NCBI GenBank assembly: GCA_036787835.1
Contig: DAIQON010000001.1
Span: forward strand, 124,001-188,000
DNA length: 64,000 nucleotides
Source: DAIQON01 sp036787835
GTDB taxonomy: Bacteria > Patescibacteriota > Saccharimonadia > Saccharimonadales > UBA4665
Reading direction: 5' to 3'
This document shows, one piece after another, positions 17,029 through 25,039 of the stretch. The notes below the pieces were generated by a model. It saw only the letters and a list, made by a program, of their open reading frames with translations, was not told where the DNA came from and made no database searches. How positions within the stretch are numbered: the stretch's first letter is position 1; each line of letters begins with the position of its first letter. Made by a program: the position numbers and the translations under genes.

Positions 17029-18060
17029 TTAGCTTTCCAATTCCTTTTTAAATTTACTTACTAAGTCTACCGGTATCGGATTGACCCCGGCTAAAATACT
17101 CGAGTAAATAGTCGTGAAATCTCCGAGCATTACTAAATAAAGAAGCTGCTCGATAAGATTAGCGCCTTTAGCATTGACTGTTATTGGCTCTGGTCGACGC
17201 CCCGACAGAAGCTTAGCAGTAATTTTAAAACGCTTATTTATCTGCTCAGCCTCCAGATCACTCCGAAGATCTATGACTGAATACGGCTTTATTGGTGGCT
17301 GTTCGGTCCAGCCGATAAACTCATTATGATTTAGTTCCGGATACTCATTCCACCAAGCTAGTTGTTTGGCATTCTCGTTATAATCAATTTTCCATTTATA
17401 GGCTGCTGGAACAAGCTTTGGCCCAGTATAGATAACTACTGATTTGCCGGCAGACTCGATTGCAATTTGTTTGGCCAGGTTCTTGTCTGATGGAATAACT
17501 GATTGCCATTCACTAACTGATTCTTTTAGTAGCTGTATAGAGCTCGTAAGCTCAGACTTTCTAAGCTGTTGATCAATCAGGCCGAATGCTCCCAATAAAG
17601 CCACTAAAGCGTTTAAATGATAAAGAACGCCGAACCTTGGTTGCTCAGCCGCCGGCAAGACAATATATGGATAGTCCCTTTGTTTTGCGATTTCGACCAT
17701 TTTGCCACCTGTAGCAATGACGCAAATCTTGGCGTCTTTGGCGGCAGCTTGTTCAATTGCGCTAAGTGTCTCCTCGGTATCACCCGAATAGCTACAGGCT
17801 ATAAAGAGAGTAGTGTTCGAAACATACCCAGGAATATCGTAGTTGCTAATAATTTCAAACGGTAGTGAATAGTCTAGCCAAGCCTTACTTATCCGTCCAG
17901 CGACTGACGAGCCGCCAATACCACTGTAGACAATATTGCTCGGTTCAAACTGAGAGCTTGAAAAATCAAACTGATAACTAAGTTGGTCGCATTGTCGTTC
18001 GGCAATACCGAGAGCATCCGACGGGTCACGTTGGTTAATTAGCTGTAAGTCGTCGAGCAT
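17029..18060 (-). CDS. Bifunctional phosphoglucose/phosphomannose isomerase
   Basis: A 343-residue SIS-domain isomerase of the archaeal-type bifunctional Pgi/Pmi family. It has GIGGSSVAGRI near residues 47-57, the phosphate-binding SYSGDTEETL near 89-98, and the family C terminus with NENAKQLAWWNEYPELNHNEFIGW. It interconverts glucose-6-P or mannose-6-P with fructose-6-P in the cytoplasm. A purine-rich GGGGGA lies 3 bases before the ATG, too close for a typical SD. First gene of an operon with the cupin. Confidence 0.93.
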   Translation of the reverse strand: MLDDLQLINQRDPSDALGIAERQCDQLSYQFDFSSSQFEPSNIVYSGIGGSSVAGRISKAWLDYSLPFEIISNYDIPGYVSNTTLFIACSYSGDTEETLSAIEQAAAKDAKICVIATGGKMVEIAKQRDYPYIVLPAAEQPRFGVLYHLNALVALLGAFGLIDQQLRKSELTSSIQLLKESVSEWQSVIPSDKNLAKQIAIESAGKSVVIYTGPKLVPAAYKWKIDYNENAKQLAWWNEYPELNHNEFIGWTEQPPIKPYSVIDLRSDLEAEQINKRFKITAKLLSGRRPEPITVNAKGANLIEQLLYLVMLGDFTTIYSSILAGVNPIPVDLVSKFKKELES

Positions 18061-18191
18061 CGGTCCCCCATAAATTAATCTGTCATGATTTATTTTAACT
18101 CATTATCTGGTCTACGGCGTCTTGTAGCCGAAAAGCTTATGGTATATTCTATTTCTATAACTACAGATATCTAAATGAATTCGGGGGGGAC

Positions 18192-18698
18192 ATGTTTGGG
18201 CACAATGATCAAAACGGCCAAAATGATAATAACGACGGTTACGGACAATCACCTATCATAGGTGGGCTTGGTACGCCTCCTGGCATACCTAGCCAAGACA
18301 GCCCAGCTCCACCACCCCCACCGCCAGCAGATGAACCGCTATTAACAGCTGAGGCTAGTGAACCCCAAACAACACCAACTGACTCAAGCCCTGTAAGCGA
18401 CGATGGCGGAGTGTTGGGAGCACCAATGCCTCCAAGTATTGGATCGTCTGCAGACCCAACTAGTGATCTGATTGATCTCAAGAGTAAAGCCCTTCATCAA
18501 CTTGCTCCACTAGTAGATAAACTAGATCAGTCTCCTGAAGAAAAATTTCGCACAACGATGATGATGATTCAGGCCAGTGACAATCAGGCACTTATAAACG
18601 ATGCCTACGAAGCAGCCCAAGCAATCCCTGACGAGAAAGCCAAAGCCCAAGCTTTGCTTGATGTAGTCAACGAAATTAACTATTTCACACAGCGCTAA
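18192..18698 (+). CDS. Hypothetical protein with proline-rich disordered N terminus
   Basis: An unrecognised 168-residue protein. The first 95 residues are low complexity (Asn/Gly-rich, then PAPPPPPPADEP, then Ser/Pro/Thr), and the last 70 form a compact helical domain (LHQLAPLVDKLDQSPEEKF..., MMMIQASDNQALINDAYEAAQ). No signal peptide or TM. A G-rich GGGGGGA precedes the ATG. The gene is followed by a strong hairpin shared with groEL. Confidence 0.7.
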   Translation: MFGHNDQNGQNDNNDGYGQSPIIGGLGTPPGIPSQDSPAPPPPPPADEPLLTAEASEPQTTPTDSSPVSDDGGVLGAPMPPSIGSSADPTSDLIDLKSKALHQLAPLVDKLDQSPEEKFRTTMMMIQASDNQALINDAYEAAQAIPDEKAKAQALLDVVNEINYFTQR

Positions 18699-18714
18699 AT
18701 ATAAATAGATATAA

Positions 18715-18748
18715 AAATAGCCGGGGGTGTTATACCTACCGGCTATTT
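18715..18748. terminator. Bidirectional terminator between the 168-residue protein gene and groEL
   Basis: Perfect 10-bp stem AAATAGCCGG / CCGGCTATTT around a 14-base loop with an inner GGT/ACC pairing. A-rich on one side and T-rich on the other, so it can terminate both converging genes. Confidence 0.85.
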
Positions 18749-18770
18749 GTTTAGTAGCGAACTGTTATCG

Positions 18771-20414
18771 CTACATCATTCCGCCCATTGCTCCCATATC
18801 TGGTGCAGCGGCACTTTCTTCCTTGGGGACTTCAGCTACTAAAGCGCCCATAGTGCTGGCAGTTGCAGCAATTGATACGGCGTTTTGTAGAGCTTCCTTC
18901 GTTACTCGTGTTGGGTCAATCACTCCAGCTTTCTTCAAATCTACGAGCTTGGCTGGATTTAGCACATCAAGTCCCTGCCCTGGCTTGGCTGCACGGACCT
19001 TAGGAAGCCACTCATCTGGGTTTAAGCCAGCATTGGACAACAATATCCTAAATGGTTGCTCTAAAGCGTTACGAAGGATCTGTGCCCCTGCAGCAACTGA
19101 GTCAGTTCCACCATTATCTGGGATTGTAGATGCTAGGTTAATTAGGGTTACTCCACCACCCGGTACAATTCCTTCATCTAAAGCAGCTTTAACGGCTGCA
19201 ACTGCATCGTCGACGCGGAACTTTTTCTCTTCAATTTCAGTTTCTGTAGCACCACCAACTTTAATAACAGCAACTTTTCCAGATAACGCAGCTCTGCGGC
19301 CTTCTAGGTATTCTTTATCGTATTCGCTAGTTGCTGCGGCAATCTGTGAATTAATCTGGCTAATTCTAGCCTTAACCTCAGTGGCTTTACCGCCGCCTTC
19401 AATAATAGTTGTTTCGTCTTTAGAAACAATTATTCTTCGCGCACTACCGACAACATCGAGTTCAACATTCTCAAATGTCATCCCACGCTCGTCGGAGATT
19501 ACTTCAGCACCGGTTAATATAGCGATGTCTGCCAGTACATCTTTTCGCTGATCGCCAAATTTGGGAGCTTTTATGGCAACAGTGTTAAATACACCTTTTA
19601 GTCGGTTAAGTACCAGTGTAGTTAGAGCCTCACCCTCAACGTCTTCAGCAATTAGCACCAGGTCCTTCTTGCCAGCAGCCGCTAGCTTTTCTAGTAGCGG
19701 TAAGAACTCTTGGATACTAGTAATCTTTTTGTCAGTAATTACAATCGCTGGCTTATCGTATACGGCTTCCATTCGTGCAGTATCGGTGACCATGTATGGG
19801 CTAACGAAGCCACGATCAAAAGTAAATCCTTCGACTACTTCACTTTCGAGTAGTAGGCCCTGGCCCTCTTCAACAGTAACCACACCGTCTTTACCTACTT
19901 TGGCAATTACATCAGCGATTAGATTGCCAATCTCAGCGTCCCCGGCAGAAATAGTTGCTACTTCAGCAACACGGCCTTTGTTGCCCTGGATATCTTCGCT
20001 GTAGCCAGACAGCTTTGAGATAACGTCATGAGCTGCAGTTTCAAGCCCCTTTCGAAGAAGCATTGGGTTATGCCCAGCAGCAATAAGCTTATTGGCCTCA
20101 TTCAAAATATGATAGGTCAATACAGTAACAGTAGTAGTACCGTCGCCAGCAACATCATTCATCTTTGATGCCGCTTGCTTAATAAGTTCAGCACCAACCT
20201 TGTAGCCTAGGGTTTCATCGTCAACATCAGCAATTTCGACACCCTTAGCTACAGTAACTCCATCATGGGTAACAGTTGGATTGCCAAAAGTCTTACTAAT
20301 TACTACATTGCGACCCTTTGGTCCCATAGTAGTTTTAACGGCGTTATATAAAATTTCTGCTCCGCCTAGAACACGCCTCCGCGCATCGTCATCATAAAAT
20401 ACTTTCTTAGCCAT
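18771..20414 (-). CDS. groL: 60 kDa chaperonin GroEL
   Basis: ATP-dependent folding chamber, 547 residues, normal length. It has the GroEL core: TMGPKGRNVVI, DGVTVAKGVEI, NDVAGDGTTTVTVLTYHI, the hinge EEGIVPGGG-type segment DEGIVPGGGVTLINLA and the Gly/Met-rich tail GAMGGMM. It is the second gene of the groES-groEL operon, 15 bases after groES. AAGGGG upstream of the ATG may serve as SD at a longish distance. Regulation is through the CIRCE-like operator before groES. Confidence 0.98.
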   Translation of the reverse strand: MAKKVFYDDDARRRVLGGAEILYNAVKTTMGPKGRNVVISKTFGNPTVTHDGVTVAKGVEIADVDDETLGYKVGAELIKQAASKMNDVAGDGTTTVTVLTYHILNEANKLIAAGHNPMLLRKGLETAAHDVISKLSGYSEDIQGNKGRVAEVATISAGDAEIGNLIADVIAKVGKDGVVTVEEGQGLLLESEVVEGFTFDRGFVSPYMVTDTARMEAVYDKPAIVITDKKITSIQEFLPLLEKLAAAGKKDLVLIAEDVEGEALTTLVLNRLKGVFNTVAIKAPKFGDQRKDVLADIAILTGAEVISDERGMTFENVELDVVGSARRIIVSKDETTIIEGGGKATEVKARISQINSQIAAATSEYDKEYLEGRRAALSGKVAVIKVGGATETEIEEKKFRVDDAVAAVKAALDEGIVPGGGVTLINLASTIPDNGGTDSVAAGAQILRNALEQPFRILLSNAGLNPDEWLPKVRAAKPGQGLDVLNPAKLVDLKKAGVIDPTRVTKEALQNAVSIAATASTMGALVAEVPKEESAAAPDMGAMGGMM

Positions 20415-20429
20415 AAATCTTTAATCCCC

Positions 20430-20696
20430 TTATTTAACAACCGCTAGAATATCTTCTTCTTTTACGAGAATATAATCTTGCTTGTCGACTTTAACTTCTG
20501 TAGTGCTGTAACTCTTGTATACGACTCGGTCTCCGACTTTGACTTGTCGTGCGTTAGGTCCAACAGCAATAACTTTTGCTGTCTTCGGCTTGTCAGTTGC
20601 GCTGTCTGGTAAATATAGACCACTAGCTGTAATGCTCTTTGCCTCGTCAGCTTGCGTAACAACATAGTCAGCCAATGGCTGTAATGGTGAACTCAT
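20430..20696 (-). CDS. groS: 10 kDa co-chaperonin GroES
   Basis: Heptameric lid of GroEL; 88 residues, slightly short for the family. PLADYVVTQ, the mobile loop SITASGLYLPDSATDKP, then VIAVGPNARQVKVGDRVVYKSY and ILVKEEDILAVV are in the standard order. A strong SD (AAGGAGG) lies 8 bases before the ATG, unlike the many leaderless genes here. The promoter and a CIRCE-like operator precede it. Confidence 0.97.
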   Translation of the reverse strand: MSSPLQPLADYVVTQADEAKSITASGLYLPDSATDKPKTAKVIAVGPNARQVKVGDRVVYKSYSTTEVKVDKQDYILVKEEDILAVVK

Positions 20697-20736
20697 GAAA
20701 AATCCTCCTTAGTTTAAATCAATCTTTGAATTGAAA

Positions 20737-20763
20737 TTGGCACTAAGTAGTTGAGAGTGCCAA
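20737..20763 (-). promoter_or_regulatory. CIRCE-like heat-shock operator
   Basis: Read on the minus strand: TTGGCACTC, nine bases, TAGTGCCAA. Classical CIRCE is TTAGCACTC-N9-GAGTGCTAA; this copy keeps the 9-9-9 geometry, with one mismatch in the left half and two in the right. It lies between the groES promoter and SD, where HrcA repressor would block transcription. An extra GAGTGC half-site sits at 20771-20776. HrcA itself is not in the window. Confidence 0.75.
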
Positions 20764-20778
20764 TCGTTCAGCACTCAC

Positions 20779-20806
20779 TATATATGACTGCTAATTTAGC
20801 TGTCAA
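20779..20806 (-). promoter_or_regulatory. groESL sigma-70 promoter
   Basis: Minus strand: -35 TTGACA at 20801-20806, 16-base spacer, -10 TATATA at 20779-20784. The predicted transcript has a leader of about 75 nt that carries the CIRCE-like operator and a strong SD. Confidence 0.8.
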
Positions 20807-20830
20807 CAACTTCGATATTGTTTTCGTATT

Positions 20831-21541
20831 TTACTGATCAATAACCCACAGCATAACGTGGCTACCGGCGATCGGTGTTTCAAGTCGCTCAACTAGTACG
20901 TTCGCTTGGTCCCAGTCTGGCATATAGTCCCGGGGTTCATGGCCAGCATTAATTATGGCAGTGTCTAATATCGATCGTGCAAGAATAAACTGATCAGCAA
21001 CCTCTTGTCGAAATTGACCATCAATGAGGCCTAGTGAAAGCAATGCTTCAGCTGCCTGAGGACTGGGCTCTTCAGAATCATCAATAATGTCACGGACTGT
21101 TACACCAGAGTCAATTTTTTGCATTAACATATAATCTGCCTCTGAACTCGAAGTAGTAAGCAGCCCATAGTGCACAGGTATATCTATCCACCTTGGGACA
21201 TCGCCACCTTCAATGATGGTCTTGAAACGATCCATCCGATTTAATGCATGGTACATCGCCTGCTCGGTAGTAGTTTCCTTAACTACCAACCCTGATCCCG
21301 CTGCCAATTCATAAATATCTGAATTTCCGCCATTGCTAAACCATTGACGGACTAAGCCGGATTCGGCTGTAGCCGTCCTACCTAAGACCTTTCGTCTGTA
21401 GTTACGAAGTTCCCTGAGAGTCTCTGGTCGCTCATGTATCAGTTCCCTGCCCTTACTAGTAAGAACGGCAATCCCATCTGCTAAATGGTAATACTGCCAA
21501 ATGCTGCCGTCTGCCATAGGAGCAAATTCGCGACTTATCAT
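20831..21541 (-). CDS. Kinase-fold protein ending at the metal-binding Asp
   Basis: A 236-residue protein from the ATG at 21541 (MISREFAP); an upstream in-frame start overlaps the promoter. The order resembles a small protein-kinase/APH fold: Gly-rich SNGGNSDIYELAAGSGLVVKE with a likely beta-3 Lys, an alpha-C-like EQAMYHALNRM, hinge YMLMQKIDSGVTVRDII, a catalytic-loop-like DWDQANVLVE and LWVIDQ at the very C terminus in place of a DFG strand. There is no C lobe after that. The kinase call is inference from motif order. The substrate is unknown. Confidence 0.5.
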   Translation of the reverse strand: MISREFAPMADGSIWQYYHLADGIAVLTSKGRELIHERPETLRELRNYRRKVLGRTATAESGLVRQWFSNGGNSDIYELAAGSGLVVKETTTEQAMYHALNRMDRFKTIIEGGDVPRWIDIPVHYGLLTTSSSEADYMLMQKIDSGVTVRDIIDDSEEPSPQAAEALLSLGLIDGQFRQEVADQFILARSILDTAIINAGHEPRDYMPDWDQANVLVERLETPIAGSHVMLWVIDQ

Positions 21542-21549
21542 AGGTATAT

Positions 21550-21555
21550 ATAATA
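21550..21555 (-). promoter_or_regulatory. -10 box of the kinase-fold gene, near-leaderless
   Basis: TATTAT on the minus strand, 8 bases before the ATG at 21541. Confidence 0.5.
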
Positions 21556-21594
21556 CCATGCTTTACTGTTTTTGTCTAGTAAGTGGCTGCCGGA

Positions 21595-21624
21595 TTGTCA
21601 CCAGGCCACTACTTCGGTTATAAT
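21595..21624 (+). promoter_or_regulatory. Promoter of the amidinotransferase-fold gene, near-leaderless
   Basis: -35 TTGTCA at 21595-21600, 18-base spacer, perfect TATAAT at 21619-21624, then 9 bases to the ATG at 21634. The predicted leader is about 3 nt and there is no SD. One of the few leaderless promoters here with a good -35. Confidence 0.65.
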
Positions 21625-21633
21625 GATCTTCTA

Positions 21634-22518
21634 ATGCGCAAAATAAACAGCACGGTTCTGATGTCGGGTGCCGACTATTTTACTGATAAAGATGCGATTA
21701 ACGCGTTGATGGATTCAAGAGTCCCTGTTGATGTTAATCGAGCAATGTTTGAACATCAATCAATTGTCGATAGCTTCAAAAGCATTGGAATCGAAGTAAT
21801 AAAAGTTGACCCGCCGAAAGATTGTCAGGACGGCATTTACACCGCTAATTGGGCGCTTATTCATAAAAACAAAGCTCTAATGGCCAGGCTACCGAATAAG
21901 CGTAAGCCAGAAGAAGCATATGCCAAGAAAATACTCGAAAAACAGGGCTTAGAAATTTTTGAACTGCCAGAGAACATTAGAGCATTTAGCGGTCAAGGTG
22001 ACTCGCTAGTGATTGATGATATTGTTTTCTGTCAGTCACCCTACAGAACTTCAAAAAATGCACATAAGTATCTGTCTAAAACTCTCGGCATAAATACTGT
22101 AGTTCAGCTAGAAACTAAACCTGTTAGGAAATTTGTGTTTGGACCAAAGAAATTAAATAAACTGACTGGCTGGCCAGACAGTCAAACCTACGATTTAGAT
22201 TTGGCGCTGGCAGTTCTTCGACCAAGGAATGGTGATCAAAAAGCGCTAATTGCTTATTGTCCCGCTGTTTTTAAAGCTAAAAGTCGGCGCATCCTTAAGA
22301 AACTGGACGGCGTAGAGAAGATTGAGGTTTCACGGGAAGAAGCACTCGATGCATTTGCCCTTAACCTCGTCTCGACTGGCGCTGCAGCAGTGATCAATAG
22401 TGGCGCACCAAAATTTAAAGCAGAGCTTGAGTCTGCAGGCCTGAAGGTTATTGAGCTTGATCTAAACGAACTTAAAAAAGGCGGCGGTTCAATCCGCTGT
22501 AGCAGCTTAACTCTTTAG
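21634..22518 (+). CDS. Amidinotransferase-fold hydrolase (DDAH / arginine deiminase-like)
   Basis: A 294-residue enzyme of the guanidino-group-modifying superfamily. It has DGIYTANWALI (substrate-side Asp/Asn region), FSGQGDSLVID, the catalytic His region after GWPDSQTYDLDLAL, and the C-terminal GGGSIRCSSL with the nucleophilic Cys. Members hydrolyse dimethylarginine, arginine or related guanidines; the substrate here is not determined. The start is the ATG after the TATAAT box; an upstream in-frame GTG would cross the promoter. The 3' end overlaps murE convergently by 12 bases. Confidence 0.85.
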   Translation: MRKINSTVLMSGADYFTDKDAINALMDSRVPVDVNRAMFEHQSIVDSFKSIGIEVIKVDPPKDCQDGIYTANWALIHKNKALMARLPNKRKPEEAYAKKILEKQGLEIFELPENIRAFSGQGDSLVIDDIVFCQSPYRTSKNAHKYLSKTLGINTVVQLETKPVRKFVFGPKKLNKLTGWPDSQTYDLDLALAVLRPRNGDQKALIAYCPAVFKAKSRRILKKLDGVEKIEVSREEALDAFALNLVSTGAAAVINSGAPKFKAELESAGLKVIELDLNELKKGGGSIRCSSLTL

Positions 22519-23865
22519 TTTCTTAAGAGCTGCTTTTGCAGTATCTGTTTCGTTATATGGTCGTTGAATCGTATCTGTTGACTCATTAAAGATATGGCCA
22601 GCAGGCGCTTTAAAGCCTGGCTTGTTAGTTATAATAACCTTCTCTTCACCCTTACCAAGCAGTAAAACTAAGTCGTCTTTTTTGGCCAGCCTAAGTGCTT
22701 TTTCAACCGCATCTTCACGTTTATGTATCAGGTATAAATCTTTATCTCTAACCCTCCCTGCTTGCTCGGCTCCAGCGGCAATCTCTTCAAGTATTTGTTG
22801 GCCATCTAGATCGCGATCATCTTCTTCGGTCAAAATTACAATATCTGAATGTTCAGCAGCAATTTTTCCTTGAATTGGTCGCTTAAGTTCGTCTCGCCTT
22901 CCAGCAGATCCAAAAACTGATATGATTCTACCTTTTGCCAGTGGCTCGACGGCTGCGAATAACTGATTGAAGCTGTCTGGTGTACATGCGTAATCGACAA
23001 TAATCCCAAAGTCCTGTCCTTCATCAATACTATTCATTCTTCCTTCAACACTCTTTAAACTAGCTATCCCCTGCTCTATCTGACCTTTGGTTAGGCCGAC
23101 TGCTCGAGCGATACCGATTGCCGCTAAAGTGTTATATACATTAAACTCACCTGGTAGATTACTCTTTATTACGTAGACATCGCCGTCAATTTTGGCCTTA
23201 AAGTTACTGCCAGTAGCCAGTAGTTCAATGTCTGTAGCTTTAAGATCACCGTCCTTAACTCCGTAAGTAATAGGATGAGCAATTTCCCTAGAGAAGTACC
23301 GGTAATTAGGGTCGTCAATGTTAACAAGGCCAATCCTCTTGCCTTTTCGGTTTCTATTAGCCTGTTTGAAAAGCATAACTTTGGCTTTTCTATAGCGTTC
23401 AAAGGTTCCGTGGTAATGGAAGTTATCATGGCCGAGATTAGTAAAGCCAACGATTGAATAAGGCACACCCCAAACACGATGTTGAGATAGTGCTTGGGAT
23501 GTCGTCTCTAAAACCAACCATTCAACCTTATTGGCATTAATTTTCTTAACTGCCTGAATCAGCTTTAGTGATCCGAGTGAGGTCATCCTGGTGGAATTGG
23601 CCTGTGGGCCCTTACCATCTCCGTAATCAATTGAAATTGTCGACATCATTGCCACGCTAAGACCACTTTCGCGAAGCATGTGAGTTAACAGAGTAGAAGT
23701 AGTTGTCTTCCCCGCCGTTCCAGTAACACCAATTACTTTTAAGTTACGACTTGGAAAACCAAAGGCTATATTTTCAACTATTGCCTCCACCCAATGTCCG
23801 TAAGGCTCAATCCGCCCAAAAAGCTGCTTCGGAATTATCTTTTTTACTACTGACCTGATCGACAT
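22507..23865 (-). CDS. murE: MurE-type Mur ligase lacking the N-terminal domain
   Basis: UDP-N-acetylmuramyl-tripeptide synthetase-like ligase, 452 residues from ATG 23865 (MSIRSVVKK). ATP-binding GVTGTAGKTTTSTLL at about 46-60, TTSQALSQHR, FTNLGHDNFHYHGTFERYRKAKVMLF, NLPGEFNVYNTLAAI and VDYACTPDSF are typical MurE motifs. The usual UDP-sugar-binding N-terminal domain of about 90 residues is reduced to some 40. The amino-acid selector region reads EEDDRDLDGQQI rather than the DNPR or DNPA forms, so the third residue of the peptide cannot be predicted. Divergent from tsaD. Confidence 0.9.
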   Translation of the reverse strand: MSIRSVVKKIIPKQLFGRIEPYGHWVEAIVENIAFGFPSRNLKVIGVTGTAGKTTTSTLLTHMLRESGLSVAMMSTISIDYGDGKGPQANSTRMTSLGSLKLIQAVKKINANKVEWLVLETTSQALSQHRVWGVPYSIVGFTNLGHDNFHYHGTFERYRKAKVMLFKQANRNRKGKRIGLVNIDDPNYRYFSREIAHPITYGVKDGDLKATDIELLATGSNFKAKIDGDVYVIKSNLPGEFNVYNTLAAIGIARAVGLTKGQIEQGIASLKSVEGRMNSIDEGQDFGIIVDYACTPDSFNQLFAAVEPLAKGRIISVFGSAGRRDELKRPIQGKIAAEHSDIVILTEEDDRDLDGQQILEEIAAGAEQAGRVRDKDLYLIHKREDAVEKALRLAKKDDLVLLLGKGEEKVIITNKPGFKAPAGHIFNESTDTIQRPYNETDTAKAALKKLKS

Positions 23866-23874
23866 ATTATATAA

Positions 23875-23882
23875 AGTATACT
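23875..23882. promoter_or_regulatory. Symmetric bidirectional -10 element for murE and tsaD
   Basis: The palindrome AGTATACT contains TATACT on both strands. On the plus strand the box ends 9 bases before the tsaD ATG. On the minus strand it ends 9 bases before the murE ATG. Both genes would be nearly leaderless and share one -10 element. Confidence 0.65.
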
Positions 23883-23891
23883 TGAACAGTA

Positions 23892-24950
23892 ATGAAAATA
23901 TTAGGGATTGAAACAAGTTGTGATGAAACCGCTGCATCGGTTGTTGAAAATGGCAACAAAATGCTTAGCAATGTTGTCTTTAGTAGCATGGATTTACACA
24001 CCATTTACGGAGGTGTAGTCCCGGAAATAGCTGCAAGAAGCCATATAGAAGTAATAATGCCGGTTATTAACTCAGCACTCGAGCAAGCTAACTGTGAATG
24101 GGACGATATTGACGCTATTACCGTGACCTACGGCTCAGGGCTCGGTGGCAGTCTACTTATTGGGGTGGTGACTGCTAGAACGATTGCAATTACCAAAAAT
24201 AAGCCCCTATACGCAGCTAATCACGTGATGGGTCACGTTTATGCCAACTTCTTAACTAGTTCAACACTCGAGGGCTATAAGTTCCCAGAGAAACTACCTC
24301 AGTTTCCATTTCTAGCGCTAATTGTATCTGGTAATCACTGCCAGCTAGCCTTATTTGAAGATTATTTTAGTTATAAGCTACTGGGCAGAACTCAGGACGA
24401 TGCAATAGGCGAGGCATTCGATAAAGTATCTAAAATACTTGGGCTTGGCTATCCTGGTGGCCCAGCAATTTCCAAAATTGCCGAAAGAGGAAACGCCAAT
24501 GCATTTGATTTGCCAATAGCGAGAGTAGGGAAGTACGATTTTAGCTTCTCAGGGCTAAAAACAGCCGTTTTAAGGCTAGCTCAAGCCCAGATAGGTGAAG
24601 ATTATAGGTTTCCCTCTACAAAACTGGCAGAACGACTCTCAGAGCCCCAAAAGGCCGATATTGCGGCTAGCTTTCAACGGGTAGCAATTCAGACAGTAGT
24701 ATCTAAAGCAAAAATCGCCTTTGAAGAGTACGGACCATCGAGTTTTATTATCGCCGGTGGTGTTGCGGCCAACTCTGAACTTCGAAAGCAGCTACAAGAA
24801 GCAATAAATCTCGAGTTAATGTTCCCTGATTTCAAGCTATGTACTGATAACGGTGCAATGATAGCAACTCTGGGCTCGTATATGAAAATGAATAACCAAC
24901 CGATAGCCGACCCCTATACTCTGGACATTCAGACCAACCTCTCCATGTGA
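23892..24950 (+). CDS. tsaD: tRNA N6-adenosine threonylcarbamoyltransferase
   Basis: TsaD/Gcp, 352 residues, makes t6A37 in ANN-decoding tRNAs with TsaB/TsaE. GIETSCDETAASVV, the metal-binding HVMGHVYANF (two His), SGNHCQL, GRTQDDAIGEAFDKV, GYPGGP, FSFSGLKTAV and AGGVAANSELR are in normal order. The gene ends in UGA at the expected length, evidence that UGA is a stop in this genome. Divergent from murE through a shared -10. Confidence 0.97.
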   Translation: MKILGIETSCDETAASVVENGNKMLSNVVFSSMDLHTIYGGVVPEIAARSHIEVIMPVINSALEQANCEWDDIDAITVTYGSGLGGSLLIGVVTARTIAITKNKPLYAANHVMGHVYANFLTSSTLEGYKFPEKLPQFPFLALIVSGNHCQLALFEDYFSYKLLGRTQDDAIGEAFDKVSKILGLGYPGGPAISKIAERGNANAFDLPIARVGKYDFSFSGLKTAVLRLAQAQIGEDYRFPSTKLAERLSEPQKADIAASFQRVAIQTVVSKAKIAFEEYGPSSFIIAGGVAANSELRKQLQEAINLELMFPDFKLCTDNGAMIATLGSYMKMNNQPIADPYTLDIQTNLSM

Positions 24951-25024
24951 AACATCAACCTCTATGACTCACCGGATTATAGTAAGGTTTGCTGTTCGAC
25001 TTTTATATTGGGGTAGGGAATTGT

Positions 25025-25030
25025 TATGAT
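25025..25030 (+). promoter_or_regulatory. -10 box of valS, near-leaderless
   Basis: TATGAT, 9 bases before the ATG at 25040. No SD. Confidence 0.5.
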
Positions 25031-25039
25031 GTTTGATAG

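Noticed and set aside
18727..20004. Long plus-strand frames opposite groEL
   Set aside because: Low-complexity Ser/Ala/Thr shadows of the GroEL codons; no start signal and no recognisable domain.
24948..24950. UGA recoded as Gly or Trp
   Set aside because: TsaD ends at a UGA at its normal length and other genes also end in UGA, so the standard bacterial code holds.
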